From NCBI GenBank assembly GCA_015056575.1, contig SVGA01000030.1, positions 1 through 35,955 of the forward strand: DNA of 35,955 nucleotides. Direction: 5' to 3'. The stretch's first letter is position 1. Each line of letters starts with the position of its first letter. Source of the stretch: Butyrivibrio sp. (GTDB taxonomy: Bacteria; Bacillota; Clostridia; Lachnospirales; Lachnospiraceae). Positions 15,483 to 23,442 of this stretch are shown piece after piece. The notes beneath the pieces were generated by a model. That model had not been told where the DNA came from and searched no databases. It saw only the letters and a program-made list of their open reading frames with translations. The position numbers and the translations under genes are program-made.

Positions 15483-16067
15483 ATGAGATATATTCTTGCC
15501 TCAGGATCTCCCAGGAGAAGAGAGCTCTTTTCCAAGGTGGTTCCTGAGTATGAGGTGATACCCGCAGTGGGGGAGGAAGCGACGACAAAAGAGCTTCCCT
15601 CCGAGATTGTTGAGGAACTTTCCTATCAGAAGGCTTCCGAAATATTTTACAAAAATTTAACGGATAGCGGGGACGGACTTGTTGTAATCGGTTCAGACAC
15701 CGTTGTATCATATAATCATAGAGTTTTAGGTAAGCCCGCTGACAGAGCCGAGGCGGCGGATATGGTCCGGATGCTGCAGGGACAGACCCACAGCGTTTAC
15801 ACCGGAGTCACCCTGTTTTACCGCTCAGGAGGCGAGGACAAGAGCTTTACCTTCAGCGAGTGCACCGATGTACATGTAGCACCCATGACCGAGGAAGAGA
15901 TCACAGCATATGTAAGCACTGGAGAGTCTGATGACAAGGCCGGAGCCTACGGGATCCAGGGACAGTTCGCGATCTATATCAGCGGAATAAACGGTGATTA
16001 TTACAACGTTGTAGGACTTCCCGTTGCCAGACTCTATAAAGAGATGAGAGACCATGGTCTTTTGTGA
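15483..16067 (+). CDS. maf: Maf-family nucleoside triphosphate pyrophosphatase
   Basis: Maf proteins hydrolyse dTTP, UTP or modified nucleotides to monophosphates and pyrophosphate (house-cleaning), and some affect septum formation. The N-terminal signature YILASGSPRRRELF is clear, as are GSDTVVSYNHRVLGKP with the catalytic Asp, the HSVYTGVTL strand, and DKAGAYGIQGQ. The frame opens at 15444 overlapping ppk1, but GGGGGAGG (15471-15478) stands 4 bases before the ATG at 15483, giving 194 residues, normal for Maf. It lies in the pheA-thrH run. I cannot assign the dTTP/UTP versus m7GTP/CTP subgroup confidently. Confidence 0.94.
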   Translation: MRYILASGSPRRRELFSKVVPEYEVIPAVGEEATTKELPSEIVEELSYQKASEIFYKNLTDSGDGLVVIGSDTVVSYNHRVLGKPADRAEAADMVRMLQGQTHSVYTGVTLFYRSGGEDKSFTFSECTDVHVAPMTEEEITAYVSTGESDDKAGAYGIQGQFAIYISGINGDYYNVVGLPVARLYKEMRDHGLL

Positions 16068-16083
16068 TAATATGGAGGTTGTT

Positions 16084-16338
16084 ATGCACGAATATGATGA
16101 AGCAGTTCTGAGATGTTTTTTGGAAAACCAGGAGCAGCTGTTCCCTGAAGCTGTAGCTGAGAACATGGAGGAAGCAGAAGCTTTTCTTGAAGACTGCATG
16201 GCAGTTGTGGTAGACGGACCTGAGGAGGTAGAAGAATACTTTGAGGAGACCGGCGTTGATACGGAGGACGGCAATGTGCTTGAGGCCAATGAAGTCTTCG
16301 ATATAGGCGACGGCAGATACCTCATAGTAGAAGGATAA
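16084..16338 (+). CDS. Small acidic hypothetical protein, 84 residues
   Basis: A small, strongly acidic protein that opens MHEYDEAVLRCFLENQEQLF and ends VFDIGDGRYLIVEG. It has about 25 Glu/Asp residues and only a few basic ones, with two cysteines and no membrane segment. The acidic middle would form helices; the last part looks like a beta hairpin. I do not recognise a family. GGAGG (16074-16078) is 5 bases from the ATG. The frame continues upstream into maf, but no upstream start has a ribosome site. It is sandwiched between maf (16 bases before) and a HAD phosphatase gene (1 base after), so it is surely translated with them. Confidence 0.75.
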   Translation: MHEYDEAVLRCFLENQEQLFPEAVAENMEEAEAFLEDCMAVVVDGPEEVEEYFEETGVDTEDGNVLEANEVFDIGDGRYLIVEG

Positions 16339-16339
16339 G

Positions 16340-17155
16340 ATGGCCAAAAAAATATTCTTTTTTGATTTAGACGGGACTCTCCTTAACAGTAGTAAGCAGA
16401 TCACCAGCAGGACTATGGAGGCCTTAAGGCAATTTACCGATGCGGGCAATTATTTCTGCATCAATACCGGAAGGCAGATTGATAGCGCCAAGGCAGTGTA
16501 CAACGGACTTGCACTGGATTTTAAGGGGAGTTTTTTATGTGGTTCCAACGGAACCGAGATTTACAGCGTTGATGAGGACAGGTACATATACAGGACGGGA
16601 GTCCCTCTTGATATGGTTCCCAAGATCATTGACCTTGCCAGAGAGTATGATATTCACTGTCATACCTACAATGAAGATCACATAATTACCCCTTTTAACG
16701 GGGAGTGCATGGACTATTACAGAAGAGTCATCAAGACTCCCCTTATCGTTACGGATGATGTGACCAAATATTTAAAGGAGCCCCCTTCCAAGATGATCGC
16801 CATTGAGCTTCACGATCACGACAAGCAGGAGAGATTCAGGGTGGCTTTGCAGGAACTGGTGGGGGATTCCATAACTCTTTTGTACTCTAACCCTTATTAC
16901 ATGGAGATATTCCCCTCAAATGCCGGAAAGGGCAACGCAGTAAGGCGCCTTGCCGGGATCCTGGGAGTTGATATTAAGGATACATACGCGGCGGGAGACG
17001 AGCAGAATGACATCTCCATGATCGAAGCAGCAGGAACAGGTATTGCAATGATCAACGGAACTGATATAGTAAAAAGTAGCGCTGACGTTATAACGACTCT
17101 GGACAATGACCACGACGGCCTTGCGGAGTTCATTCTTAAAGCTATGGAGGAGTAA
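16340..17155 (+). CDS. Cof-type HAD-superfamily sugar-phosphate phosphatase
   Basis: This is a cytosolic HAD hydrolase of the Cof/YidA subfamily. Motif I FFFDLDGTLLNSS gives nucleophile Asp9 and acid-base Asp11. The C2-type cap domain lies between about 85 and 190. Motif IV GDEQNDISMIEAAG is followed by GIAMINGTDIVKSSAD, the characteristic Cof ending. At 271 residues the length is typical. Members dephosphorylate sugar phosphates, flavin or cofactor phosphates; the substrate is not predictable by eye. AAGGA precedes the ATG closely, and the gene is one base from its upstream neighbour and three from thrH. Confidence 0.92.
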   Translation: MAKKIFFFDLDGTLLNSSKQITSRTMEALRQFTDAGNYFCINTGRQIDSAKAVYNGLALDFKGSFLCGSNGTEIYSVDEDRYIYRTGVPLDMVPKIIDLAREYDIHCHTYNEDHIITPFNGECMDYYRRVIKTPLIVTDDVTKYLKEPPSKMIAIELHDHDKQERFRVALQELVGDSITLLYSNPYYMEIFPSNAGKGNAVRRLAGILGVDIKDTYAAGDEQNDISMIEAAGTGIAMINGTDIVKSSADVITTLDNDHDGLAEFILKAMEE

Positions 17156-17158
17156 AGT

Positions 17159-17767
17159 ATGAATATTGTTTGCCTGGATCTTGAGGGAGTACTGGTACCG
17201 GAGATATGGATCGCCTTTTCTGAGGCCAGCGGGATCCCGGAACTTAGAAGGACCACAAGAGATGAACCCGATTACAATAAGCTGATGAACTGGAGGCTGG
17301 GGATTCTTAAGGAACACGGACTTGGCCTTAAGGAGATCCAGCAGACTATAGCCAGGATCGATCCCCTTCCCGGGGCAAAAGAGTTTTTGGATGAACTAAG
17401 GAGTCTTACACAGGTGATCATCATAAGTGATACCTTTACCCAGTTTGCAACACCCCTTATGGAGAAGCTGGGGTGGCCCACGATCTTCTGCAACAGCCTT
17501 GAGGTGGCAGATGACGGTACCATCACAGGTTTCAGGATGAGGATCAGTGATTCCAAACTCACAACCGTTAAGGCACTTCAGTCCATCGGATACGAGACGG
17601 TGGCAGCGGGAGACAGCTACAACGATCTTGCGATGATACAGGCTTCCAAGGCGGGATTTTTGTTCCGCACAACAGACAAGATCAAGGCGGATTTTCCTGA
17701 ACTTCCTGCGTTTGAAGAATATGATGAGTTCCTTAAGGCTATCAAAATTGCGATTAGTACTTTATAA
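17159..17767 (+). CDS. thrH: ThrH-type phosphoserine phosphatase/homoserine phosphotransferase
   Basis: It closely follows the ThrH pattern known from Pseudomonas aeruginosa: CLDLEGVLVPEIWIAFSE at the start (nucleophile Asp7; DLEG instead of the usual DxDGT), the TTRDEPDYNKLMNWR cap segment, SDTF motif II, and GDSYNDLAM motif IV. ThrH removes phosphate from phosphoserine and can pass it to homoserine. At 202 residues it matches the family length. It is the last gene of the run starting at pheA, ending shortly before a strong terminator. Its presence with pheA adds an amino-acid theme to the operon. No other serine or threonine gene is nearby to tell which activity matters here. Confidence 0.9.
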   Translation: MNIVCLDLEGVLVPEIWIAFSEASGIPELRRTTRDEPDYNKLMNWRLGILKEHGLGLKEIQQTIARIDPLPGAKEFLDELRSLTQVIIISDTFTQFATPLMEKLGWPTIFCNSLEVADDGTITGFRMRISDSKLTTVKALQSIGYETVAAGDSYNDLAMIQASKAGFLFRTTDKIKADFPELPAFEEYDEFLKAIKIAISTL

Positions 17768-17773
17768 AATCTT

Positions 17774-17809
17774 AATACCTTACCCGATTGTATTGGGTAA
17801 GGTATTTTT
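17774..17809 (+). terminator. Terminator of the pheA-thrH operon
   Basis: A 12-bp perfect stem AATACCTTACCC/GGGTAAGGTATT (17774-17785, 17795-17806) with a 9-base loop runs into T5. Confidence 0.92.
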
Positions 17810-17816
17810 ATACAAT
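17788..17816 (+). promoter_or_regulatory. Weak candidate promoter for the EAL gene
   Basis: TACAAT at 17811-17816 is one base from a consensus -10. A poor TTGTAT lies 17 bases upstream, in the loop of the preceding terminator. No better promoter is visible in the 84-base gap. Confidence 0.3.
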
Positions 17817-17851
17817 TAAAGTGTGCGCAGACGAAGAATTGAGGATGTATA

Positions 17852-19747
17852 ATGTGGGATTATAGCTTTGCTGTTCAGAGTACTTTCATATTAGGCCTGA
17901 TACTTGTAATCTACTTTTCACTTCCAAGACTCTCCATCAGGGTGAATCGTACTTTCGTTGACATGCTGATTGTTCAGAGTGCGGTCATTTTGCTTGATAT
18001 TGTTTCCAGCTGGGCTGACAGTAAAAGTGAATCCGTGGCGGTGTCTGTCCTTTACCTTCTCAATGCCCTTTATTTTATTCTTTTCTACATGAGGGCTTTT
18101 CTTTGTTTTGTGTTTACAGCATTTGTCTTTAAAACGGATCCCTTTTCCGGTTTATTGAAGTCCGTTCTTCTGGCTCTGCCCTTCGATATAGGCTTTTTGC
18201 TGGTCGCTGTTTCCCCCTGGACAGGAAGTGTCTTTTCCATAGATGCCAAAGGCTATCATGCCGGACCCATGTACGATATTATATATTACATTTCGTATTT
18301 CTATCTGGCAGCTTCCTTTATCGTGATGCTGCAATACAAAAAGAACGTCAACAAGAAACGCTTTTGGTACAGCATGCTCCTTTTCAATGGACTTTTACTG
18401 GCAGGCATAATTACAAGAAGAGCTTTTCCGACAGTCCTTCTCATGGACAGTTTTTGTCTCATGTCAATGATCACGGCATATCTTACCTTTGAAAATCCGG
18501 AGTTTTATCTTGATCTCAGAGGAGCAGTGTTTAATACCAGAGCTCTTAAGGACTATTTGGAAGAAAGAAACGGCAAGTTGTCCCACAGGCTTTTGGGAAT
18601 TGTGATACACAACTACTATGAGATGAGGGATATATACGGCGGCAAGCAGATGGATGCGGGAGTCACCCTGATCTCCAGGTTCCTTACGGAAACCTTTACG
18701 GATTGCAATGTTTTTTACTACAGGCGTGGACGGTTTGTCATACTGGGATCTGCGGATATGAAGTATGAGGAATGTCTGGAGAAGATAAATGCAAGATTTA
18801 AGCTGCCCTGGAAAGATGATGATATAGAGCTTTATCTTGACAGCTGCTATCTGACTGTAGACCTGTCAGGCGAGATCAGTTCTCTGGATGGATTCTTTAA
18901 TATACTGATCAGCAATTTTGAAAAGGCAGACAGTCATGATAGTAAAACTCCCATTGTCATTTCCGAAACGCAGATTGAGAACAATGAATATGAAGTATCG
19001 GTGAAAAGAGCTCTCGAGGCAGCCGTCGATGAGGATAAGGTGGAAGTGTTCCTTCAGGTGCTGGTTGACACCAAAACCGGGAAAGCTGTGGGCGCTGAGG
19101 CTCTTTGCAGGATAAGGGATTTAAAGGGAGAACTTATCCCTCCCGGAGTTTTCATACCCATTGCCGAAGGAAACGGCAGGATCAATCAGCTTGGTGAGCA
19201 GGTTTTTGAAAAGACCTGCAGGTTCATAAGCAAGAACGACATATCAAAGATGGGAATATCCTGGATAAATGTCAATCTGTCACCGATGCAGTTCATGAAA
19301 GCCGACCTGGCGCAGCGGTATGAGGCGATCATACATAAGTACGATATCAGACCGGAGCTGATACATCTGGAGATCACGGAGGAAGCCATGATCGATGATG
19401 TTTTCCTTCGAAGGCAGATGCAGTCCATGACAAGCAGGGGATTTAGGTTTGTGCTTGATGACTACGGCACCGGTTATTCCAATCTCACCAGGCTTAAAAA
19501 GTGCTCCTTTATCAATGTTAAATTTGACATGAGCGTAGTAAGGGATTATTGTAGTGAACCCGACGAGATGCTCCCTAACATGATACAGACCTTTAAACAC
19601 ATGAAATTCGGGACCACCGCTGAGGGTGTTGAGACAGAACAGATGGCCAGGATGCTCACGGATATTGGTTGTGATTATCTTCAGGGGTATTATTATTCCA
19701 AGCCATTGCCCATGGATGAATTTGTCAAGAAGTTTTCTATTACATAA
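17852..19747 (+). CDS. Membrane EAL-domain c-di-GMP phosphodiesterase with degenerate GGDEF
   Basis: The N-terminal 210 residues form about 7-8 membrane helices, a likely sensory module. A middle region (about 225-370) has the outline of a GGDEF domain, but its active-site loop reads R291-R-G-R-F, so cyclase activity is lost. The C-terminal EAL domain (about 385-630) has the catalytic set: GAEAL (Glu416), NVNLSP, LEITEEAM, LDDYGTGYSN (Asp536-Asp537), VKFD, AEGVETEQ and the closing QGYYYSKPLP. It is therefore a probable active c-di-GMP phosphodiesterase, perhaps controlled by the dead GGDEF acting as a nucleotide sensor. GAGG lies 7 bases before the ATG. It is transcribed alone between two terminators. 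Confidence 0.92.
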   Translation: MWDYSFAVQSTFILGLILVIYFSLPRLSIRVNRTFVDMLIVQSAVILLDIVSSWADSKSESVAVSVLYLLNALYFILFYMRAFLCFVFTAFVFKTDPFSGLLKSVLLALPFDIGFLLVAVSPWTGSVFSIDAKGYHAGPMYDIIYYISYFYLAASFIVMLQYKKNVNKKRFWYSMLLFNGLLLAGIITRRAFPTVLLMDSFCLMSMITAYLTFENPEFYLDLRGAVFNTRALKDYLEERNGKLSHRLLGIVIHNYYEMRDIYGGKQMDAGVTLISRFLTETFTDCNVFYYRRGRFVILGSADMKYEECLEKINARFKLPWKDDDIELYLDSCYLTVDLSGEISSLDGFFNILISNFEKADSHDSKTPIVISETQIENNEYEVSVKRALEAAVDEDKVEVFLQVLVDTKTGKAVGAEALCRIRDLKGELIPPGVFIPIAEGNGRINQLGEQVFEKTCRFISKNDISKMGISWINVNLSPMQFMKADLAQRYEAIIHKYDIRPELIHLEITEEAMIDDVFLRRQMQSMTSRGFRFVLDDYGTGYSNLTRLKKCSFINVKFDMSVVRDYCSEPDEMLPNMIQTFKHMKFGTTAEGVETEQMARMLTDIGCDYLQGYYYSKPLPMDEFVKKFSIT

Positions 19748-19770
19748 GGAATTAAAACAAATAAGACAGG

Positions 19771-19798
19771 CGGCGGGGAGTATCCCGCCGTTTTCTTT
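19771..19798 (+). terminator. Terminator after the EAL gene
   Basis: CGGCGGG (19771-19777) and CCCGCCG (19784-19790) form a GC-rich 7-bp stem with a 6-base loop, followed by TTTTCTTT. The T-run overlaps the -35 of the next promoter. Confidence 0.88.
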
Positions 19799-19825
19799 GA
19801 CTTTCGCTGCGCTTTAGCCTATAAT
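19797..19825 (+). promoter_or_regulatory. Strong sigma-A promoter for ykpA
   Basis: TTGACT (19797-19802) and TATAAT (19820-19825) are 17 bases apart, close to consensus. The predicted start near 19832 gives a leader of about 40 bases. Confidence 0.75.
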
Positions 19826-19871
19826 ACCACTGTTGCAAAATTGAAGTTTTATATATAAGAGGTTTTATTTA

Positions 19872-21512
19872 ATGATCAGTGCGAATAATGTAACACTCAG
19901 AGTCGGTAAAAAGGCTCTTTTCGAAGATGTAAACATCAAGTTCACGGAGGGTAACTGCTACGGTATCATCGGAGCAAACGGCGCAGGTAAGTCAACCTTC
20001 CTTAAGATCCTCTCAGGGCAGATCGAGACCACCAGCGGTGATATCGCCATAACACCCGGCGAACGTCTCTCATTCCTGGAGCAGGATCACTTCAAATATG
20101 ATGACAATGTTGTCCTTGATACCGTTATGGCAGGAAATGCCCGTCTCTTTGAGGTGATGAAGGAGAAGGATGCCATCTATGCCAAGGAGGACTTTACAGA
20201 TGAGGACGGCATCAGAGCCAGTGAGCTTGAGGCAGAATTTGCCGAGATGAACGGCTGGGAAGCTGAGTCCGATGCTGAATCACTTCTGAACGGTCTTGGG
20301 ATCGGAACAGAGGATCACAGGAAGCTTGTGAAGGAACTGGACGGCAATCAGAAGGTTAAGGTTCTTCTTGCGAGAGCTCTTTTCGGAAATCCCGATATCC
20401 TGCTTCTTGACGAGCCTACCAACCACCTTGACCTTGATGCCATAGCATGGCTTGAGGAGTTCCTTATAAACTTTGAGAATACGGTCATTGTTGTGTCCCA
20501 TGACAGATATTTCCTTAATAAGGTATGTACATATATTGCTGATATCGACTACGGCAAGATCCAGCTCTACGCCGGTAACTATGACTTCTGGTATGAGTCT
20601 TCACAGCTGATGATCCGTCAGATGAAGGAAGCCAACAAGAAGAAGGAAGAGCAGATCAAGGAGCTGAAGGAATTCATTGCCCGTTTCTCTGCCAACGCAA
20701 GTAAGTCCAAGCAGGCCACTTCAAGAAAGAGGGCACTGGAGAAGATCGAGCTTGATACCATCAAGCCCTCCAGCAGGAAATATCCCTACATCGACTTCAG
20801 ACCCGACCGAGAGATCGGAAACGAGGTACTTACCGTTGAGGGGATTTCCAAGACCATAAACGGCGAGAAGGTTCTGGATAACATCTCCTTTGTTGTTCAA
20901 CATGATGACAAGATCGCTTTCGTCGGCGGCAATGAGCTTGCAAAGACAACTCTTTTCCAGATCCTTATTGGAGAGCTGGAGCCCGATGAGGGAACCTATA
21001 AGTGGGGCGTTACCACTTCCCAGGCTTACTTCCCCAAGGACAACACCAAGGAGTTTGACAACGACTACAATATTACCGAGTGGCTTACCGGCTATTCAAC
21101 CATCAAGGATGCTACCTATGTAAGAGGATTCCTTGGACGTATGCTCTTTGCCGGTGAAGATGGGATCAAGAAGGTTAAGGTCCTTTCCGGAGGAGAGAAG
21201 GTAAGATGTCTTCTTTCCAAGATGATGATCAGCGGAGCGAACTGCCTTATCTTTGATGAGCCCACCAACCACCTTGATATGGAATCTATTTCCGCCCTCA
21301 ACGACGGAATGATCAAGTTCCCGGGAGTTGAGCTTTTTGCCTGCCGTGACCACCAGGTTGTGCAGACAACAGCCAACAGGATCATGGAGATTCTTCCCGA
21401 CGGAACACTTGTGGACAAGAGATCCACCTATGATGAGTACCTTGAAAATGATGAAATGGCCAGAAAGCGTACAGTATACAATACTGTTTCCGAGGAGGAA
21501 GAAGACGACTGA
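19872..21512 (+). CDS. ykpA: ABC-F ATPase, YkpA/YbiT subfamily
   Basis: A soluble twin-ATPase protein without membrane part. ABC-F proteins act on the ribosome (translation factors or antibiotic protection), not in transport. The first nucleotide domain has Walker A GANGAGKST, a degraded signature LDGNQ, Walker B LLLDEPTNHLD and an intact VSHD switch. A linker of the ABC-F type contains FSANASKSKQATSRKRALEK. The second domain has a degraded Walker A GGNELAKTT, an intact LSGGEKVR signature and Walker B LIFDEPTNHLD. Its H-loop reads CRDHQ with Arg492 where His is expected. The odd first signature and NELAKTT are, from what I recall, shared by YkpA homologues; the missing switch histidine may not be. 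Length 546 is typical. Confidence 0.9.
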   Translation: MISANNVTLRVGKKALFEDVNIKFTEGNCYGIIGANGAGKSTFLKILSGQIETTSGDIAITPGERLSFLEQDHFKYDDNVVLDTVMAGNARLFEVMKEKDAIYAKEDFTDEDGIRASELEAEFAEMNGWEAESDAESLLNGLGIGTEDHRKLVKELDGNQKVKVLLARALFGNPDILLLDEPTNHLDLDAIAWLEEFLINFENTVIVVSHDRYFLNKVCTYIADIDYGKIQLYAGNYDFWYESSQLMIRQMKEANKKKEEQIKELKEFIARFSANASKSKQATSRKRALEKIELDTIKPSSRKYPYIDFRPDREIGNEVLTVEGISKTINGEKVLDNISFVVQHDDKIAFVGGNELAKTTLFQILIGELEPDEGTYKWGVTTSQAYFPKDNTKEFDNDYNITEWLTGYSTIKDATYVRGFLGRMLFAGEDGIKKVKVLSGGEKVRCLLSKMMISGANCLIFDEPTNHLDMESISALNDGMIKFPGVELFACRDHQVVQTTANRIMEILPDGTLVDKRSTYDEYLENDEMARKRTVYNTVSEEEEDD

Positions 21513-21583
21513 TGTCTTTTTTCTTCCGGATATTGGTTACAGGTAGTATTTCATAATATTTTATAAAATTAGGAGGAGCTGCA

Positions 21584-22459
21584 ATGCAGGAGTACAGACC
21601 CGTAAAAGAGGGAAAAGTTCGAGAGATCTACGACACCGGAGAGAACCTTATCATGGTTGCCACTGACAGGATATCTGCCTTTGACGTTATCCTTAAGAAC
21701 AAGGTTTCGAAAAAGGGAACGGTTCTTACACAGATGTCCAGATTCTGGTTTGATTATACAAAGGATGTTGTAAAGAACCACATGATCAGCACAGACACCG
21801 CTGATATGCCGGAGTTTTTCAGAAAGCCTGAGTTTACAGGAAACAGTATGCTCTGCAGAAAGCTCACCATGCTTCCCATTGAGTGCATTGTCCGCGGCTA
21901 CATCACCGGATCCGGCTGGAAGAGCTACAAGGAGAACGGCACCGTATGCGGAATTAAACTCCCCGAGGGACTTAAGGAGTGCGACAAGATCCCTGAGCCC
22001 ATCTATACACCCAGCACCAAGGCAGAGATCGGTGATCACGATGAGAACATCGATTTCGACAGAAGCGTAGAGGTTCTTGAGAGAGATTTCCCCGGCCACG
22101 GCCTTGAATATGCCACCAAGATCAGGGATTACACGATAGCTCTTTACAAGAAGTGCGCAGACTATGCTCTTACAAAGGGTATCATCATTGCCGATACCAA
22201 GTTTGAGTTCGGGCTTGATGAGAACGGAGAGGTTGTTATCGGAGATGAGATGCTCACTCCCGACAGCTCACGTTTCTGGCCTGTAGAAGGGTATGAGGCA
22301 GGACACGACCAGCCTTCCTTCGACAAGCAGTTTGTAAGAAATTACCTTAAAGCAAATCCTGACTGCGACTACAACCTTCCTCAGGATGTAATTGACAAGA
22401 CCATCGACAAGTACCTTGAAGCCTACAGACTTCTTACGGGAAAAGAGCTTGAGGCTTAA
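21584..22459 (+). CDS. purC: SAICAR synthetase
   Basis: It condenses CAIR with aspartate using ATP in purine synthesis. The family opening [20 protein letters not shown] and the substrate-binding motifs [55 protein letters not shown] and [13 protein letters not shown] are all present. At 291 residues it belongs to the longer class. AGGAGG is 7 bases before the ATG. The 71-base gap after ykpA is AT-rich and contains no visible purine riboswitch or PurBox; a promoter there is possible but unclear. No other purine gene lies in the window. Confidence 0.96.
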   Translation: MQEYRPVKEGKVREIYDTGENLIMVATDRISAFDVILKNKVSKKGTVLTQMSRFWFDYTKDVVKNHMISTDTADMPEFFRKPEFTGNSMLCRKLTMLPIECIVRGYITGSGWKSYKENGTVCGIKLPEGLKECDKIPEPIYTPSTKAEIGDHDENIDFDRSVEVLERDFPGHGLEYATKIRDYTIALYKKCADYALTKGIIIADTKFEFGLDENGEVVIGDEMLTPDSSRFWPVEGYEAGHDQPSFDKQFVRNYLKANPDCDYNLPQDVIDKTIDKYLEAYRLLTGKELEA

Positions 22460-22515
22460 AACGGATATTGTGATAGAATCTATAGTAGGATACTTGATTA
22501 CTTTGGAGGAATATC

Positions 22516-23379
22516 ATGAGGGAAAGATTTGAAGATCACCTGTCTAATGAGATCGAGAAGTATAAAGGTCTTGCTTTTCCGGTTAAATGCGGCCCGTTGC
22601 ATAGGCTATTGTTTGCATCGACGAATATCATGAAGCTTCATCCCAACCCCGATGATGAATTCACAAAACCGGAAGTAGGACCAAGCTTCAGGATCATCTC
22701 AGAGTATGAGACACAGCTTCGCTATCATCCCGAAGTCGGATTTGAACGCCTGATCGTTGAGAAGATGCATCCTGACGGATATCTGATCATCAACGGACAC
22801 CACAGATGGGCTGCCTTTTACAGACTGGGATATAAAAGGGTGCCCATAGAGATCGTCAACATGGCTCATGAAGACGATATCATTAAGATGATCGAGAAGG
22901 CTACCAATGACAGGAGAGTTACCCTGGATCTTGATGAAGTGGTTTTCTGCGGGAGTGATGATGATCCTGCCGAGGCAAAACCAGGATTTCCTTTCGGGTA
23001 TTTCTTTAAAGAGAGGATAAGGCTTGGGATACCGGCTCTTTTCCATTATCTTTCAAGTAACGGGTATGACATCTGGGTTTATTCTTCTAAGTTCTATTCC
23101 ATCGATTACATCAGGAACTTCATGAAGAGATATCATGTAAATGTTACGGGAATAGTTACCGGTATCGGTAAAAAGAACAACAGAAACGAGAAAGCTCAGA
23201 AGAATATCGAGAATATGATGGCTGACAAATACAAATACACTCTGAATGTTGATGATGATACGGTGCTTCTCATCAACAATGAGACCAAGGATTTTGTTGA
23301 ACATAAGATCAACAAGGAGAAGGTTAACTGGTCACAGGGCGTAATGAATATTATTGAGCAGTTGAAAGAGGATGCTTGA
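22516..23379 (+). CDS. ParB/Srx-like domain fused to a HAD-like domain
   Basis: The N-terminal half (about 1-125) resembles the ParB/sulfiredoxin fold: a strand GYLIINGHHRWAAFYRLGYK with the N-G-H-H-R motif at 93-97, where ParB/Srx proteins bind nucleotide. The C-terminal half (about 134-287) resembles a HAD phosphatase core: motif I VTLDLDEVVF (Asp138, Asp140), a motif II-like Ser at IWVYSSKFYS (190-191), lysines at 219-220, and a motif IV-like NVDDDTVLLI (Asp246-248). The usual Thr of DxDxT is absent (DLDEV). GGAGG precedes the ATG by 7 bases. The stop codon lies in the loop of its terminator. It follows purC by 56 bases. The fusion suggests a kinase/phosphatase or nucleotide-dependent role, but that is inference; I do not know a described family for it. 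Confidence 0.6.
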   Translation: MRERFEDHLSNEIEKYKGLAFPVKCGPLHRLLFASTNIMKLHPNPDDEFTKPEVGPSFRIISEYETQLRYHPEVGFERLIVEKMHPDGYLIINGHHRWAAFYRLGYKRVPIEIVNMAHEDDIIKMIEKATNDRRVTLDLDEVVFCGSDDDPAEAKPGFPFGYFFKERIRLGIPALFHYLSSNGYDIWVYSSKFYSIDYIRNFMKRYHVNVTGIVTGIGKKNNRNEKAQKNIENMMADKYKYTLNVDDDTVLLINNETKDFVEHKINKEKVNWSQGVMNIIEQLKEDA

Positions 23380-23397
23380 CAACATCCTCTTTTTTTA
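23367..23397 (+). terminator. Terminator overlapping the stop codon of the ParB-HAD gene
   Basis: AGAGGATG (23367-23374) pairs with CATCCTCT (23383-23390), loop of 8 bases containing the TGA stop (23377-23379), followed by a T-run to 23396. Confidence 0.88.
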
Positions 23398-23442
23398 AAT
23401 AAGCTAGTATAAAGAAAAGTATGAAAAAGGGGAATTGGGGAA

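Noticed and set aside
21513..21583. Purine riboswitch or attenuator before purC
   Set aside because: The gap is only 71 bases, AT-rich, and no riboswitch-like paired structure is visible.
23376..23381. Consensus TTGACA as -35 of the MFS gene
   Set aside because: It lies in the terminator loop and no -10 hexamer occurs 16-18 bases downstream; likely chance.
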